Assembly: GCF_010671595.1 (NCBI RefSeq) | Contig: NZ_JAABOP010000004.1 | Coordinates: 124,001-188,000 of the forward strand | DNA from: Muriicola jejuensis | GTDB taxonomy: Bacteria; Bacteroidota; Bacteroidia; Flavobacteriales; Flavobacteriaceae | DNA: 64,000 bases | Direction: 5' to 3' | In this document: piece after piece, positions 9,167 to 17,343 of the stretch | Layout of the letters: each line of letters starts with the position of its first letter | Numbering within the stretch: the stretch's first letter is position 1 | Notes under the pieces: generated by a model | Seen by the model: the letters and a program-made list of their open reading frames with translations, nothing else | Databases searched by the model: none | Told to the model about the DNA's origin: nothing | Position numbers and translations under genes: made by a program

Positions 9167-10060
9167 ATGCCAATGGGTATAATTTTGCAGGTAAATGATC
9201 CTCCCTTGAAAAAACGCAAGATCGAAGTCGCGGTCATCTCTGATGTCCATTTGGGCTCGCCTGCCAGCCGGGCCGAAGAACTGCTCATCTACCTGAGCAG
9301 TATAAAGCCTAAGATCCTGGTGTTGAACGGCAATATCATAGAATCCACCCCTAACAGGAAGCACCCTTTTCCCAAAAGCCATATCAAGGTGATCAAAAAG
9401 GTCCTTTCCTTGCTGTCCGAAGGGACCGAGGTATACTACATCTCTGGAAATCAAGATGGCTTCTCAAGGAAATTCAATGGCAGCATGTTGAGCAAACTCC
9501 ATTTTCAGGACCGGTTGATCCTGGACCTGGACGGCAGGTCGACATGCATCCTGCACGGCAGTTTGTTTGATACCTCCCCCTCCCTGGCGAAGTGGTTCGG
9601 AAGGATGGGATCTTTGGGGTTGAAGGCCCTCTTCCTGAAACACAGGCTGGAACAGAGATGGTTTAAGAGGAAGAGAAATCAGGTGGCGACCGGGATAATC
9701 AAAACCAAATCCATTACTTCCTCAGACTGCGCCCGCCTGAGCAAGTTCGACCGTTCCGCGGTGGAAATGGCCCTCCAGAACCAGTATGACACGGTGATCT
9801 GCGGATATAGCCATCAGCCCAGGAAATTTATGTTCGAGTCGCGCAAAGGGCAATGTCTTTACCTGAATTCCGGGGATTGGATTGAGCACCTCACCGCTAT
9901 GGAGTATTCGTTTAAGCGATGGAAGCTCTACAACTTTAAACTGGATAAACTCACGGCCTTTTATGGGGATGAAGAATTGAGGGAAATCGGAATTTCGGAA
10001 TTGCTTCAAAATTACGGGAATTCACCCGAGTCCAGGGAAAGGCCGAGAAACGCTTCCTGA
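9167..10060 (+). CDS. LpxH-like metallophosphoesterase homologue with degraded metal site
   Basis: This 297-residue protein has the calcineurin-like phosphoesterase fold of the Bacteroidota UDP-2,3-diacylglucosamine diphosphatase-like family. The first motif, ISDVHLG (Asp26, His28), is intact. The others are altered: the usual GDIID is GNIIE (Asn56 for the bridging Asp), GNHD is GNQD (Gln96 for the catalytic His), and GHxH is GYSH (Tyr214 for the first His). His130 and His216 remain, and the distal LNSGDWIEHLTAMEY segment is well kept. Two metals probably cannot be held normally, so I infer a non-catalytic or repurposed relative rather than the cell's working LpxH. It diverges from aroC and converges on the YdiJ-like gene with 3 bases between. 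The start could be either of two ATGs (9167 or 9173). Confidence 0.85.
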   Translation: MPMGIILQVNDPPLKKRKIEVAVISDVHLGSPASRAEELLIYLSSIKPKILVLNGNIIESTPNRKHPFPKSHIKVIKKVLSLLSEGTEVYYISGNQDGFSRKFNGSMLSKLHFQDRLILDLDGRSTCILHGSLFDTSPSLAKWFGRMGSLGLKALFLKHRLEQRWFKRKRNQVATGIIKTKSITSSDCARLSKFDRSAVEMALQNQYDTVICGYSHQPRKFMFESRKGQCLYLNSGDWIEHLTAMEYSFKRWKLYNFKLDKLTAFYGDEELREIGISELLQNYGNSPESRERPRNAS

Positions 10061-10063
10061 GCC

Positions 10064-12976
10064 TTATCTCAACAGGGCAGCATTCAGTATGGACACCGGA
10101 TGAAGGGCTTTTCTACCCGTCCCATCCCAGATCTGATGACGGCAACTGGTCCCGTTGGCAGCAAAAATGGTGTCCTGAGGCGCCCGGGCCACAGCTGGAA
10201 ACAACCGAAGGCCGCCTATCTTCATACTGACCTCGTAATGTTCCTTTTCATACCCAAAGGAACCCGCCATCCCACAACAGCCTGAATTGATGATGGTGAC
10301 CTTGTAGTTTTCTGGCAGATTAAGGATGTCGAAGGTCACTTTCTGGTCAGACAGGGACTTTTGGTGACAATGACCATGGATCTTGACATTCCTCGTTTCT
10401 TTGGTGAAGGATGAAGAGGACAGGTGGCCCTTTTCGATCTCTTTAGACAGGAATTCTTCCAGCAACAGGCTTTTTCCTGAGAGGGAGTTAAGTTTATCGG
10501 CATCCAGTCCGAAACGGTGATATTCATCCCTGAAACTAAGAACTGCCGAAGGCTCGAGTCCGACTACATACATTCCCTGTACCGTATAGGGATATAGGGC
10601 CTCGAGGTTTTTGCGAGCCATTTCCTTTGCCTGTTTTAAAAAACCTTTAGAAATAAAGGTACGGCCGCTCTCACCGAAATACAGGGTGATCTCGTATCCA
10701 AGGGAGTGCAACAGGTCTATGGCATCCCTCCCCACTTCTATGTCGAGGTATTGGGTAAATTCATCAATGTAAAGAACCAGCGCACCTTTTTTCCGGGAAG
10801 ATAGGCTCGGTCTGGAGTCCAGATATCCTTGAAAATCGAATTGACGCGCTTTTGGGATACTTCGTTCGATGGCGACCCCGGACAATTTCTTGATGAGCCT
10901 GCCAGAGTATTTGCTCTGCAACAAGGAGCTGCTCAATCCCGGAAATTTGGAGGCCCAGCGGTTGGCCAAGGTGTTATAGGCAAAGAGCTTGTTCCGAAAG
11001 CTATATCCATGCTCTTCCTGATACTGGTAAAGGAATTCGGCTTTCAGCGTGGCCACGTCCACATTGCTGGGGCATTCGCTCCCACAGGCCTTGCAACTCA
11101 GGCAGAGGTCGAAAACCTCCTTGAGCTCAGGGGCATCAAACTTGTTGTCCTTTGGGTTGTGGGTCAGAAATTCCCTCAGGGCATTGGCCCGGCCCCGGGT
11201 GGTATCCTTTTCGTTCCTGGTGGCGTGATAGCTCGGACACATGGCACCTTTGGCCATCTCCGACTTGCGACAGTCCCCACTGCCGTTGCATTTTTCCGTC
11301 GCCCTGAGAATACCCCCGCTGTCACCGAAGTCTAATGCTGTACGGATCTCCGGTTCCTGCCTGTCTATCTCATAACGCAGGTTTTGATCCATGGGATATG
11401 GATCGACGATCTTTCCCGGGTTGAAAACATTCAAGGGGTCGAATACTCTTTTGATCCTCCGAAGCACTTCGTAGTTTTCCTCCCCTATCATCAGTGGTAT
11501 GAATTCAGCCCTAACGATCCCGTCTCCGTGTTCCCCGCTAAAGGATCCCCTGTATTTTTTGGTGAGCTCGGCTACACGGGTGGTGATCTCCCTGAAAAGC
11601 CTCACATCTGCCTGTTTCTTAAGGTTCAGGATGGGACGGAGGTGAAGCTCCCCTGCCCCGGCATGGGCATAATACACGGCTTCCTGTTTGAATTCCTTCA
11701 TGATACCGGTAAATTCCCCAATAAAGTCCTTCAGGTCCTCCAGGGCCACCGCAGTATCCTCTATACAGGCCACGGCTTTCCTGTCTCCGACCATATTTCC
11801 AAGCAGCCCCAACCCAGCTTTGCGCAACTCCAGGGCGCAGTTGATCTGCTCCCCGAGGAGCACCGGACTGGAATAGCTTTTCCCAGTCTTCGCTATGGTC
11901 TCTTGAAGGGTGTCTAATCGATCCTGCAGGTCCTCTTTTGAGGAAGAACGCACTTCCAGCATCAAAAGGGCTGCGGGATCCCCTTCCACGAAAAAACGGT
12001 TGGCCTGTTGGGTTTTGTTGTTCTTTGTACAGTCGAGAATGACCCTGTCCATCATTTCACAGGTATGCAGGTTGTGTGCCATAACAGGAGCCACATCCTC
12101 CAGGCAGTCCTCCAAGGTGGTGTAGTGGGTGACCACCATGGCAGAATGCGGTGGAGGAAGCACATCTAACTGCAGGGTAATCTCCGTGGTAAAGGCCAGG
12201 GTACCCTCACTGCCACAAAGCAATTTGCAGAGATTGAAGCCCGGATCCTCCCCCAGGAACAGCTCACTATCCAAAAGTGCATCTACTGCGTAACCCGTAT
12301 TCCTTCTGTGGATGCTCTTTTTAGGAAATTGTTCCAGAATATTCTTTTGTATATTATTGTCTGATAATATATTAGATAATTCTTTGTAAATTTTAGCTTC
12401 AAGACTTTCTCCCCTGGTTTTCTCCTGGAATTCCTCTGTCTGGATCACCTTAAAAACAACCTCTTCCCCGTTCGAGAGGATGGTTTTGAGCGCTACCACC
12501 TTGTCACGTGTTACCCCGTACTGAATAGAAGTGGTCCCACTGGAATTGTTTCCCACCATTCCCCCTATCATGCAACGGTTGGAGGTAGAGGTGTTCGGGC
12601 CAAAGAAGAGGCCATGAGGTTTGAGGAACTCATTGACTTCATCCCGTATCACCCCTGGTTGTAAGGTTATTTGTTTGCGATCCAGATCCAAATCGAGCAT
12701 GGAAGTGAAATGTCTTGAAACATCCACCACCAGGCCCTCCCCTACGCATTGTCCTGCCAGGGAGGTCCCTGCGGTCCTGGGAATCAGCCCCAACTCGTGT
12801 TCTTTTGCAAAAAGGATGATCTTTTTGAGGTCTTCTGAACCTGAGGGATAAGCTACTGCACAGGGCAATTTTCTGTATACGGAAGCATCCGTAGCATACA
12901 AACTTCTCGTAAGTATATCTGTATGTAAAGAACCTTCAAGGGTTGAACCTAATTTATCAAAGGGAATGTTTGGCAA
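10064..12976 (-). CDS. YdiJ-type FAD-linked oxidase with Fe-S and CCG domains
   Basis: Large flavo-iron-sulfur oxidoreductase of 970 residues, related to YdiJ and to D-2-hydroxyglutarate or D-lactate dehydrogenases. Order of domains: FAD_binding_4 (RTAGTSLAGQCVGEGLVVDV, then GGMVGNNSSGTTSIQYG), a FAD-oxidase C-terminal region ending in GSFSGEHGDGIVRAEFI, a two-cluster ferredoxin part (CNGSGDC with a following MCPSY, and CLSCKACGSECPSN), and a C-terminal domain with HGHCHQ and SGCCGMAGSFGY. The substrate is likely a D-2-hydroxy acid, with electrons passed to the quinone pool; the exact acid cannot be read. The frame extends to TTG 13051, but that would leave only 15 bases to the divergent gene. 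TTG 12976 (MPNIPFDKLG) is therefore chosen. Confidence 0.88.
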   Translation of the reverse strand: MPNIPFDKLGSTLEGSLHTDILTRSLYATDASVYRKLPCAVAYPSGSEDLKKIILFAKEHELGLIPRTAGTSLAGQCVGEGLVVDVSRHFTSMLDLDLDRKQITLQPGVIRDEVNEFLKPHGLFFGPNTSTSNRCMIGGMVGNNSSGTTSIQYGVTRDKVVALKTILSNGEEVVFKVIQTEEFQEKTRGESLEAKIYKELSNILSDNNIQKNILEQFPKKSIHRRNTGYAVDALLDSELFLGEDPGFNLCKLLCGSEGTLAFTTEITLQLDVLPPPHSAMVVTHYTTLEDCLEDVAPVMAHNLHTCEMMDRVILDCTKNNKTQQANRFFVEGDPAALLMLEVRSSSKEDLQDRLDTLQETIAKTGKSYSSPVLLGEQINCALELRKAGLGLLGNMVGDRKAVACIEDTAVALEDLKDFIGEFTGIMKEFKQEAVYYAHAGAGELHLRPILNLKKQADVRLFREITTRVAELTKKYRGSFSGEHGDGIVRAEFIPLMIGEENYEVLRRIKRVFDPLNVFNPGKIVDPYPMDQNLRYEIDRQEPEIRTALDFGDSGGILRATEKCNGSGDCRKSEMAKGAMCPSYHATRNEKDTTRGRANALREFLTHNPKDNKFDAPELKEVFDLCLSCKACGSECPSNVDVATLKAEFLYQYQEEHGYSFRNKLFAYNTLANRWASKFPGLSSSLLQSKYSGRLIKKLSGVAIERSIPKARQFDFQGYLDSRPSLSSRKKGALVLYIDEFTQYLDIEVGRDAIDLLHSLGYEITLYFGESGRTFISKGFLKQAKEMARKNLEALYPYTVQGMYVVGLEPSAVLSFRDEYHRFGLDADKLNSLSGKSLLLEEFLSKEIEKGHLSSSSFTKETRNVKIHGHCHQKSLSDQKVTFDILNLPENYKVTIINSGCCGMAGSFGYEKEHYEVSMKIGGLRLFPAVARAPQDTIFAANGTSCRHQIWDGTGRKALHPVSILNAALLR

Positions 12977-13066
12977 GAAACCGAGCTTTTGAATGGATAA
13001 AATTAAGTTATTCTTAACACCGATACATGCTACAATCTGTAATTTTAACAATTAAAATTCCTAACT

Positions 13067-13567
13067 ATGAAGTTGTTTAAACTAACTGTTTTTATGTTTC
13101 TCACGGCGACTTTCGCCTTGAGTGCCCAACAGATCTCTGACCATGCCCTCGGACTCCGACTCGGGGATAGCGATGGTTTCGGGGCAGAAATATCGTACCA
13201 GAAATCGGTGGGTCGTACCAACCGGGTAGAAATCGACCTGGGATGGCGTGACAGCCGAAACTATGATGCTTTCAAGCTCACTGGGGCCTATCAATGGGTA
13301 GAACCCCTGGACGGGAATTTCAACTGGTACTACGGCGTAGGTGGCGGACTTGGAAGCGTGGATTTTAACAGATGGCCTGATGGGTTCGATGAGCCAGACG
13401 GCGGACTCTTCATCTTTGGCGCGGGTGTGCTGGGAATCGAATACAATTTTGATATTCCCCTGTTGATCTCCCTTGATTTCAGACCGGAGATCGGCCTGAT
13501 CGGTTATGATGATTTCTCGGATAATTTCGATTTCGACATCGCCCTGGGTCTGAGATATCAATTCTGA
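13067..13567 (+). CDS. Small outer-membrane beta-barrel-like protein
   Basis: Exported protein of 166 residues with signal peptide MKLFKLTVFMFLTATFALSA, cleaved before QQ. The mature part alternates polar and aromatic residues in strands with Gly/Asp turns (YYGVGGGLGSVDF, LFIFGAGVLGIEYNF) and ends in GLRYQF. That C-terminal aromatic is expected of an outer-membrane barrel. The length suggests an eight-strand barrel of the OmpW/OmpX size class. Function is unknown. It diverges from the YdiJ-like gene and ends in a strong intrinsic terminator. Confidence 0.78.
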   Translation: MKLFKLTVFMFLTATFALSAQQISDHALGLRLGDSDGFGAEISYQKSVGRTNRVEIDLGWRDSRNYDAFKLTGAYQWVEPLDGNFNWYYGVGGGLGSVDFNRWPDGFDEPDGGLFIFGAGVLGIEYNFDIPLLISLDFRPEIGLIGYDDFSDNFDFDIALGLRYQF

Positions 13568-13584
13568 CCCCGGCATCAAACCAT

Positions 13585-13621
13585 AAAAGCCCTTAATCAT
13601 AAGCATGTGTTAAGGGCTTTT
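13585..13621 (+). terminator. Intrinsic terminator after the outer-membrane protein gene
   Basis: AAAAGCCCTTAA (13585-13596) pairs with TTAAGGGCTTTT (13610-13621) around a 13-base loop, and a T-run follows. Confidence 0.85.
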
Positions 13622-13640
13622 TTATTGGGGCTCTTATCAG

Positions 13641-13648
13641 TACCTTTG
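13641..13648 (+). promoter_or_regulatory. -7 box for the TlpA-like gene
   Basis: TACCTTTG is an exact TAnnTTTG match, 19 bases before the ATG at 13668. That predicts a leader of about 13 bases. It lies just after the preceding terminator, so the gene is its own unit. Confidence 0.6.
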
Positions 13649-13667
13649 GGCCGAAAATCAAACCAGA

Positions 13668-14777
13668 ATGAAAACAATTTATTTTTCCCTTTTCCTTTCT
13701 TTGATCCTGTGGTCCTGCAATTCAAAAAAGGATGGTTATAACATTGAAGGATCCGTGGAAGGGGAAGAAACGGATGGGACGGAACTCACCCTCCGGAAAT
13801 ACGGGGACAACAACCAACTGATCACCGTAGATTCCGCCACGGTGAAAGGAGGAAAATTCGTCTTTGAGGGGGGAACTACGGAAAGTCCTGAATTACATTA
13901 TATCTTTTTTGGCCGTGGGCAGGAAAACATCCCCATCATCCTGGAAAATGGAGACATAGAGGTTAGTGCAAAGCGCGACAGTCTGGGATTCGCCAAGATC
14001 GGGGGCACTTTGCAGAACGATCTCTTTTACGATTTCCTAAAAGGCAGCAGGGTGCTGAGTCGGAAAGCCTCGTCCATGAACCAGGACATGCGCAGAGCTC
14101 AGGCCAACCGGGATACTGTCACCATGAACTCCCTGAGGGAAGAGTATTTCGAACTCATGGAAGAAGCGAAGGGATATGAATTAGACTACGTAAAGAACAA
14201 TCCGAACGCGGTGGTCTCCGCCCTGATCATCTACAGGATACTCACTACTAAGGCCAAGCCCATAACAGAAGTTCAGGCTCTGTACGACGCTTTGTCCCCT
14301 GAAATCAAATCGAGCAGTACAGGTCTAAAGATCAAGGAGACCCTAGACAAGGAAACGAGTACTTCCATAGGAGCCAGAGCACCGAATTTCTCTGCTCCTT
14401 CTCCGGAAGGAGAGGAACTGGCCCTGAACGATGTGTTGGGAAAAGTGACCATAGTGGATTTCTGGGCAGCATGGTGCAAGCCCTGCCGGGCCGAGAACCC
14501 AAACGTGGTCCGGGTCTATAACAAATACAAGGACAAGGGCCTCAGTATTCTGGGAGTTTCCCTAGACCGAAATGAAAACGACTGGAAAAAGGCCATCGAG
14601 GACGACGGTCTTACCTGGCATCACGTGTCCAACGTGCAGTATTTTGATGAGATCGCAAAATTGTACAATGTGGATGCCATACCGGCCACCTTTATCCTGG
14701 ATGAGAATGGAATTATAGTGGCAAAGGACCTCAGGGGTGCTTCCCTGGAACAGAAGATCGGAGAGATGCTCCAATAG
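13668..14777 (+). CDS. TlpA/DUF4369-type thioredoxin-like lipoprotein
   Basis: Lipoprotein of 369 residues: signal peptide ending at lipobox LWSC (Cys17), a DUF4369-like N-terminal beta domain (NIEGSVEGEETDGTELTLRKY), a helical linker, and a C-terminal TlpA/AhpC-type thioredoxin domain. The active site is WAAWCKPCRAENP, a CxxC near residues 269-272, and the cis-Pro region is DAIPATFILD. Such proteins reduce or isomerise disulfides of envelope proteins in Bacteroidota. It has its own promoter box and ends in a bidirectional terminator. The partner proteins are not evident from the neighbourhood. Confidence 0.92.
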   Translation: MKTIYFSLFLSLILWSCNSKKDGYNIEGSVEGEETDGTELTLRKYGDNNQLITVDSATVKGGKFVFEGGTTESPELHYIFFGRGQENIPIILENGDIEVSAKRDSLGFAKIGGTLQNDLFYDFLKGSRVLSRKASSMNQDMRRAQANRDTVTMNSLREEYFELMEEAKGYELDYVKNNPNAVVSALIIYRILTTKAKPITEVQALYDALSPEIKSSSTGLKIKETLDKETSTSIGARAPNFSAPSPEGEELALNDVLGKVTIVDFWAAWCKPCRAENPNVVRVYNKYKDKGLSILGVSLDRNENDWKKAIEDDGLTWHHVSNVQYFDEIAKLYNVDAIPATFILDENGIIVAKDLRGASLEQKIGEMLQ

Positions 14778-14796
14778 GCCATTAACACCAAGAATT

Positions 14797-14828
14797 AAAA
14801 AACCCTGACCGCAACGTCAGGGTTTTTT
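14797..14828. terminator. Bidirectional intrinsic terminator
   Basis: AAAAAACCCTGAC (14797-14809) pairs with GTCAGGGTTTTTT (14816-14828) around loop CGCAAC. The A and T tracts serve both the TlpA-like gene (plus) and the propeller lipoprotein gene (minus), which converge here. Confidence 0.9.
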
Positions 14829-14844
14829 CTTTGAGGGGAACTTC

Positions 14845-16491
14845 TTATAATTTGTTTCTCACATCGGTGAAATTGCCCACCACGTTCACATTGTCACCCA
14901 TTTTGACTTCACCGAAAATATTCACTACAGAATTATTGCCGATGAATTCCAAAGTGGAGTTATCCTCAAGATCCAGGTCTCCATATATGATAAGGTTACC
15001 CTCAATCCTGAGCGTAGCGCCTTTTTCGACCTTTATCTCCTTTTCCTTCTTATTGCTTCCAACACTGAGTGATCCGTTCATTTCCATAAGTGCATCGTCC
15101 TTTATGTCCAAGTCATTGCGAACGGTCCAGGATCCACACAATATAAGACTTCCCTCTACCGATATGGAATTGAAACTCTTTGCACCACTGAAGCCTGCGT
15201 TTTCGCCTCGATTGACAACCAGTTTGGCAGACCCCTTATAATCAGGAAGCGTGGCACACTGGGCTGCCAGGCTCAGAGACAGGCGATTCAGTTTTAAAAT
15301 CTGAAGTCCTTCCTGCCCGGATGCGGCAAAGGCATAATCGCCTTTGGTTTGTACATAATTTATAGAGCCCCCCAATTGTATTACGCCATAGGGTTTTTTC
15401 GTGTCGCCTTCGTCATTGGAAATGGAAAGCCCGGCACCACCGTTGGCCATCAGGACCATTTCGCCGTTTATGGCCACCGCGTTGTTCACTATATCTCCCG
15501 TGGGTGGCTGCAGGGGATCTGTGATGATGGGAATATACTGCAGGAGTGTCCCGGAATCGTAGGAATAGACCCCGGCTCCTTTGGCTCCTTCAGCGACGAT
15601 GATCTTGTCACCGTCAAAATCAACCGTCCTTTTAGTGTAGAGACCAAAATCAGAATCGACAGGGATTTCCATCTTCGGTTTGAGATTATCGTCCAGGATC
15701 CTGATCCCTAGATCAGCATCCAAAAGGGCCAGCCTGTTGTCGAACAAGGCGAGGGACCGCAGGTCTGTATATGCCTCTTCTTTTTTAATAGTCAAGTCTT
15801 TGGTGTCGTAGATGGTGACACTGCCGTTCTTCCCGCTGGTCACAAACGCTTCATTCTTCTCGACGACGATATCGGTGGCGTTGTCCCCGGGTTGGAATCC
15901 GTAGATGATTCCCGCATTTGTATCCATCACCCCATTAAAGACCGGAATCTTCGTGATAAATGAATTGGATGAGGCCGTAAAAGAGGCCGTTGCATCCAGT
16001 CCGCCTACCGCATAGAGAAATCCCTGGTGATATTGGAGTGAGTTAATATCGGCATTGGTATAAACGAGACGGGAAGTGATCTTGGGATTGTTGGGATCAG
16101 TGACATCCACAATATCAATGGCTCCTGAATAATCCTCCCCTGCTGTATTGTAAGCCACATAGGCAAAATCATCCTCTACATAGACGTGGGCGGCTGTTAG
16201 GGAGGTAACGGGTCCGAAAGTGGGCGGTAAGACCTGTCCGATCATAGTCATCGGATAGTTTCCCGCAGGCTCTTCCAGAGCTTTAGAGACCCTTTTCCCT
16301 GAAAAATTTTGGTCGATGCTGATATCAAGAACCCCGGCGTTTTCGAAAGTGACACTTCCTGATAAGGTGATGGGGTCGTTTTCCTCTACAATGCTTTGTC
16401 GCTGCTCGTCAATGAAGATAGTGGTCTCATCGCTGCAGGATACCAATAAAAAGTTGGCCAGTAAATAGGTTAGAAGTATTTCTCTTCTCAT
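14845..16491 (-). CDS. Beta-propeller (LVIVD-like) lipoprotein with C-terminal repetitive beta domain
   Basis: Lipoprotein of 548 residues with lipobox LLVSC (Cys19). Residues about 95-400 hold repeated propeller-like units ending in patterns such as VDVTDPNNPKI, IYDTKD and ISNDEGD, resembling LVIVD repeats, with alternating FAYVAY, LYAVGG and YAFAASGQEG strands. After about residue 410 the sequence changes to short regular beta rungs (SISVEGSLILCGSWTV, GATLRIEGNLIIYGDLDL), as in bactofilin-like or right-handed beta-helix domains. It is likely a surface or periplasmic scaffold or binding protein; no catalytic motif is seen. It stands alone, with the terminator shared with the TlpA-like gene. 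Confidence 0.78.
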   Translation of the reverse strand: MRREILLTYLLANFLLVSCSDETTIFIDEQRQSIVEENDPITLSGSVTFENAGVLDISIDQNFSGKRVSKALEEPAGNYPMTMIGQVLPPTFGPVTSLTAAHVYVEDDFAYVAYNTAGEDYSGAIDIVDVTDPNNPKITSRLVYTNADINSLQYHQGFLYAVGGLDATASFTASSNSFITKIPVFNGVMDTNAGIIYGFQPGDNATDIVVEKNEAFVTSGKNGSVTIYDTKDLTIKKEEAYTDLRSLALFDNRLALLDADLGIRILDDNLKPKMEIPVDSDFGLYTKRTVDFDGDKIIVAEGAKGAGVYSYDSGTLLQYIPIITDPLQPPTGDIVNNAVAINGEMVLMANGGAGLSISNDEGDTKKPYGVIQLGGSINYVQTKGDYAFAASGQEGLQILKLNRLSLSLAAQCATLPDYKGSAKLVVNRGENAGFSGAKSFNSISVEGSLILCGSWTVRNDLDIKDDALMEMNGSLSVGSNKKEKEIKVEKGATLRIEGNLIIYGDLDLEDNSTLEFIGNNSVVNIFGEVKMGDNVNVVGNFTDVRNKL

Positions 16492-16636
16492 AAGTAGGTA
16501 ATTTTAATGCTTTATTTCGGGCTTTACCTTAACGTTTAAAGGTTTAAAAAAGTATACGCAGGTGCCAATTATAGGTGCGTTTCAGCCTTTTTTTCGATAA
16601 ACAATGCGACTTTAAGGGTGACCGGGGCTTAAATGT

Positions 16637-17284
16637 TTATAGTTTGCCCATTTTTTCGAGGCCGAAAAGGATCAATATTGGGAGGGCCAGTAACAGGACC
16701 ATAAGGGTATCTGTAACCAGCAATTCAGGTTTGAACAAAAGGGTGGTCACGTACCCTCCTATGGCCCCTCCAAAATGGGCCGTATGGCCGATATTCCCCA
16801 GACGGGTTTTCATGCCGTAAATGGAATACAGCATATACAGGATACCAAGTACATATGCTGGAAGGGGGATGGGGATAAACATGATCCCCAATTGCATATC
16901 TGGCTGAAGCAAAATAGCGGCATAGAGGATGCCCGTCACGGCCCCACTCGCCCCGACCGCGCTGTAGAATGGTTCCTGTCGATGAAAGAACAACGCCAGC
17001 AGGCTGCCCGCCAAAAGGCTCACAAAGTACATCAGGAGAAATTTACCCGGCCCGAACCAGCGGATCACAACATCTGCAAAAAAGAAAAGGGTGAACATGT
17101 TGAGGAAAAGGTGAGACAGGTCCACATGCAGGAAGCCAGATGTGAACATACGGTCCTTTTGCCCGGAGCGAATGGCGCCTATTCCAAACTTATACCGCTC
17201 GAAAAAAAGCTGGTCGTTGAATCCTTTTAATGAAACCAGAACATTTGCTCCGATGATGGCAAGGGTAGCCCAGTGTAGGTTCAT
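16637..17284 (-). CDS. Rhomboid-family intramembrane serine protease
   Basis: Six-helix rhomboid of 215 residues that would cut substrates within the inner membrane. The catalytic dyad is visible: Ser113 in GASGAVTG and His170 in GHTAHFGGAIGG. The oxyanion-type Asn62 lies in HLFLNMFTL. The TSGFLHVDLSH block is also conserved. The start is ATG 17282-17284 (MNLHW); sixteen further codons upstream would overlap the promoter palindrome. It is transcribed away from the LpxL-type gene from a shared palindromic promoter. Substrates are unknown. Confidence 0.94.
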   Translation of the reverse strand: MNLHWATLAIIGANVLVSLKGFNDQLFFERYKFGIGAIRSGQKDRMFTSGFLHVDLSHLFLNMFTLFFFADVVIRWFGPGKFLLMYFVSLLAGSLLALFFHRQEPFYSAVGASGAVTGILYAAILLQPDMQLGIMFIPIPLPAYVLGILYMLYSIYGMKTRLGNIGHTAHFGGAIGGYVTTLLFKPELLVTDTLMVLLLALPILILFGLEKMGKL

Positions 17285-17308
17285 AGGAATGCCGCTGTGA
17301 TGAAAGGT

Positions 17309-17328
17309 GCAAATATAACTATATTTGC
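17309..17328. promoter_or_regulatory. Palindromic back-to-back divergent promoter boxes
   Basis: GCAAATATA, AC, TATATTTGC: perfect 9-base arms around a 2-base centre. Each arm contains TATATTTG, an exact TAnnTTTG -7 box: 17310-17317 on the minus strand for the rhomboid gene and 17320-17327 on the plus strand for the acyltransferase gene. Predicted leaders are about 20 and 11 bases. Confidence 0.72.
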
Positions 17329-17343
17329 GCATAGTTTCGGCGC

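Noticed and set aside
10064-13051. Start of the YdiJ-like gene at TTG 13051
   Set aside because: It would leave 15 bases between two divergent starts, and the extra 25 residues come from AT-rich intergenic sequence.
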